Shown: one piece after another, positions 5,529 to 7,091 of the stretch
How the letters are laid out: each line of letters starts with the position of its first letter
Numbering within the stretch: position 1 is the stretch's first letter
Source: an uncultured Ruminococcus sp.
Lineage (GTDB): Bacteria; Bacillota; Clostridia; Oscillospirales; CAG-382
Direction of reading: 5' to 3'
Assembly: GCA_902783535.1 (NCBI GenBank)
Contig: CACZRJ010000171.1
Location: forward strand, 1-7,091
DNA: 7,091 bases
Translations under genes and position numbers: made by a program
The notes under the pieces: generated by a model
Told to the model about the DNA's origin: nothing
The model's input: only the letters and a program-made list of their open reading frames with translations
The model's database searches: none

Positions 5529-7091
5529 ATGACAAACCAGCAAAACAACGCTGCCGGAGCATCCAGTCTGGCAGAGATCAGAAGGCAAAAACTGGACGAA
5601 CTGGTCAGCCGCGGCGAGAATCCTTTCCTCATCACCAAATATGACGTTACCCACCACAGCGAAGAAATCAAATCGTCTTTCGACGATCTGAACGGGAAAA
5701 GCGTCTCCGTTGCCGGCCGGCTGATGTCGAAACGCGTCATGGGGAAAGCGTCCTTCTGTCACGTTCAGGATCTGCAGGGCAGCATTCAGGCGTATGTTGC
5801 CAGAGACTCCGTCGGCGAAGAGCCGTATGCGTCATTCAAAAAATATGACATCGGCGACATCATCGGAATCAGAGGAACCGTCTTCCGCACACAGGCCGGA
5901 GAGATCTCGATTCATGCGGACAAAATCACACTGCTTTCCAAAAATCTGCAGCCCCTTCCCGAGAAATTCCACGGCCTGACCAACACGGACATCCGCTATC
6001 GTCAGCGCTATCTGGACCTGATCATGAATCCGGACGTCAAAGATACGTTCATCAAGCGTTCGAAGATCCTGTCAGCCATCCGCCGTTATCTCGACGGACA
6101 GGGATTCATGGAGGTCGAAACGCCGATCCTCGTATCCATCCCCGGAGGCGCGGCCGCGCGACCGTTTGAAACGCATTTCAACGCGTTAAACGAGGATTTC
6201 AAGCTCAGGATTTCCCTGGAACTGAACCTGAAGCGGCTCATCGTCGGCGGACTGGAAAGAGTCTACGAGATCGGACGCGTCTTCAGAAACGAAGGGATCG
6301 ATACGCGCCACAATCCTGAATTCACATTGATGGAGCTGTATCAGGCATACACCGATTTCGAAGGCATGATGGACCTCACGCAGAATCTCTATCGTTTCGT
6401 CGCGCAGGAAGTGCTCGGAACGACGAAGATCACGTATAACGGCGTCGAAATGGACCTCGGTAAGCCCTTCCAGCGCATGACGATGGTCGAGGCAGTCAGA
6501 AAATACGCAGGCGTGGACTTTGACCAGATCCATTCCGACGAAGAGGCAAAACGCGTCGCCGACGAACACCATCTAGCTTACGAGGAACGCCACAAAAAAG
6601 GGAATATCTTAAATCTGTTCTTCGAGGAATATGTCGAGAAAGAGCTTGTGCAGCCGACGTTCATTACGGAGCACCCGATTGAGATCTCCCCGCTGACGAA
6701 GAAAAAGCCGGACAATCCGGAATACGTCGAGCGCTTTGAATTCTTTATGAATACCTGGGAGATGGCAAACGCATACTCCGAACTGAACGACCCGATCGAT
6801 CAAAGGGCACGGTTTGCCGCGCAGGAAGAAAACTTCCGTCAGGGAGACGCCGAAGCGGAACATACGGATGAGGATTTCCTGAACGCGCTTGAAATCGGTA
6901 TGCCCCCGACCGGCGGCATCGGATTCGGAATCGACCGGATGTGCATGCTGATGACGGATTCCGCTGCAATCAGGGACGTTCTCTTCTTCCCCACCATGAA
7001 GTCACAGAAGACCGGATCGGAGGAAAAAGAGGGACAATCCGGGACGCCCGAAAAATCCGAAGGACCCGAATGCGCCTGCTTTACCTGTCCC
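5529..7091 (+). CDS. lysS: Lysyl-tRNA synthetase, class II, with C-terminal tail running off the window
   Basis: Open from ATG 5529 to the right edge (521 residues, no stop seen). GGAG at 5517-5520, eight bases upstream, supports the start. An N-terminal OB-fold anticodon-binding domain spans about 58-140. The class II catalytic core follows: motif 1 around FMEVETP (193-199), the lysine-specific IPGGAAARPF block, motif 2 FRNEG (252-256) with ATP-binding Arg253 and RHNPEFT (260-266), the MELY segment, SELND (417-421) with the lysine-contacting Glu418, and motif 3 GIGFGIDR ending at Arg470. It joins lysine to tRNA-Lys in the cytoplasm using ATP. Known LysRS proteins usually stop soon after the FPTMK motif, here ending at Lys491; this frame continues at least 30 residues, hydrophilic (Ser, Glu, Lys, Gly) and then ECACFTCP. 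That may be a real extension or an overlap with a following gene. Enzyme identity is certain; the C-terminus is not. Confidence 0.95.
   Translation, partial: MTNQQNNAAGASSLAEIRRQKLDELVSRGENPFLITKYDVTHHSEEIKSSFDDLNGKSVSVAGRLMSKRVMGKASFCHVQDLQGSIQAYVARDSVGEEPYASFKKYDIGDIIGIRGTVFRTQAGEISIHADKITLLSKNLQPLPEKFHGLTNTDIRYRQRYLDLIMNPDVKDTFIKRSKILSAIRRYLDGQGFMEVETPILVSIPGGAAARPFETHFNALNEDFKLRISLELNLKRLIVGGLERVYEIGRVFRNEGIDTRHNPEFTLMELYQAYTDFEGMMDLTQNLYRFVAQEVLGTTKITYNGVEMDLGKPFQRMTMVEAVRKYAGVDFDQIHSDEEAKRVADEHHLAYEERHKKGNILNLFFEEYVEKELVQPTFITEHPIEISPLTKKKPDNPEYVERFEFFMNTWEMANAYSELNDPIDQRARFAAQEENFRQGDAEAEHTDEDFLNALEIGMPPTGGIGFGIDRMCMLMTDSAAIRDVLFFPTMKSQKTGSEEKEGQSGTPEKSEGPECACFTCP
7070..7091 (+). CDS. 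Possible start of the next gene, overlapping the lysS tail
   Basis: An ATG at 7070 opens a frame reading MRLLYLS before the edge, and AAGGA (7060-7064) stands five bases upstream, an acceptable ribosome binding site. If real, this gene overlaps the end of lysS by at least 22 bases. Only seven codons are visible, so no product can be named. Confidence 0.3.

Noticed and set aside
6180..6300. LysRS reads ISLELNLK where E. coli has IAPELYLK, hinting at altered substrate choice
   Set aside because: The glutamate equivalent to E. coli Glu240, the MELY segment and SELND are kept, and this position varies among bacterial LysRS proteins; no sign of changed specificity.

Overview
The window reads as an ordinary but tightly packed chromosomal segment of a Gram-positive bacterium, most likely a member of the Clostridia with moderately high GC. 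The grounds are the Firmicute-type families present (a PucR/CdaR-like regulator, FtsEX with a coiled-coil murein hydrolase, a CtpA-type S41 protease, a greA-lysS pair), the strong GGAG-type ribosome binding sites, and C-ending codon preference (atc, gtc, ttc, cgc). Genus cannot be told from this sequence. No mobile element, CRISPR array, tRNA, rRNA or convincing terminator was seen.

Layout, all on the + strand: (1) the C-terminal part of a PucR/CdaR-type helix-turn-helix regulator, cut by the left edge (to 512); (2) ftsE (566-1276); (3) ftsX (1273-2229), overlapping ftsE by ATGA; (4) a secreted coiled-coil M23/LytM peptidoglycan hydrolase (2242-3576); (5) a membrane-anchored S41 PDZ protease of the CtpA family (3593-4960); (6) greA (4998-5483); (7) lysS (5529 to the right edge), which keeps an open frame for at least 30 codons past the usual end of the family. 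A further gene may begin at 7070. No stretch above about 60 bases lacks a gene.

How it fits together: FtsE and FtsX form an ABC-type complex that passes ATP-driven conformational change across the membrane to a cell-wall hydrolase. The next gene encodes a protein with the expected architecture for that partner (export signal, two coiled-coil blocks, LytM domain) and, unlike E. coli EnvC, it keeps all zinc ligands. The S41 protease beside it is a reasonable candidate for turning over or processing an envelope substrate. ftsE to ctpA look like one operon (4-base overlap, then gaps of 12 and 16 bases). greA and lysS are housekeeping genes for transcript-cleavage rescue of RNA polymerase and for lysine charging of tRNA; a candidate promoter at the end of ctpA could give them independent expression.

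Nothing here is plainly a new biological system. The points most worth a second look are the catalytically intact M23 partner of FtsEX and its protease neighbour, the LysRS tail against an overlapping downstream gene at the right edge, the candidate greA promoter, and the small alternative hairpins ahead of lysS.
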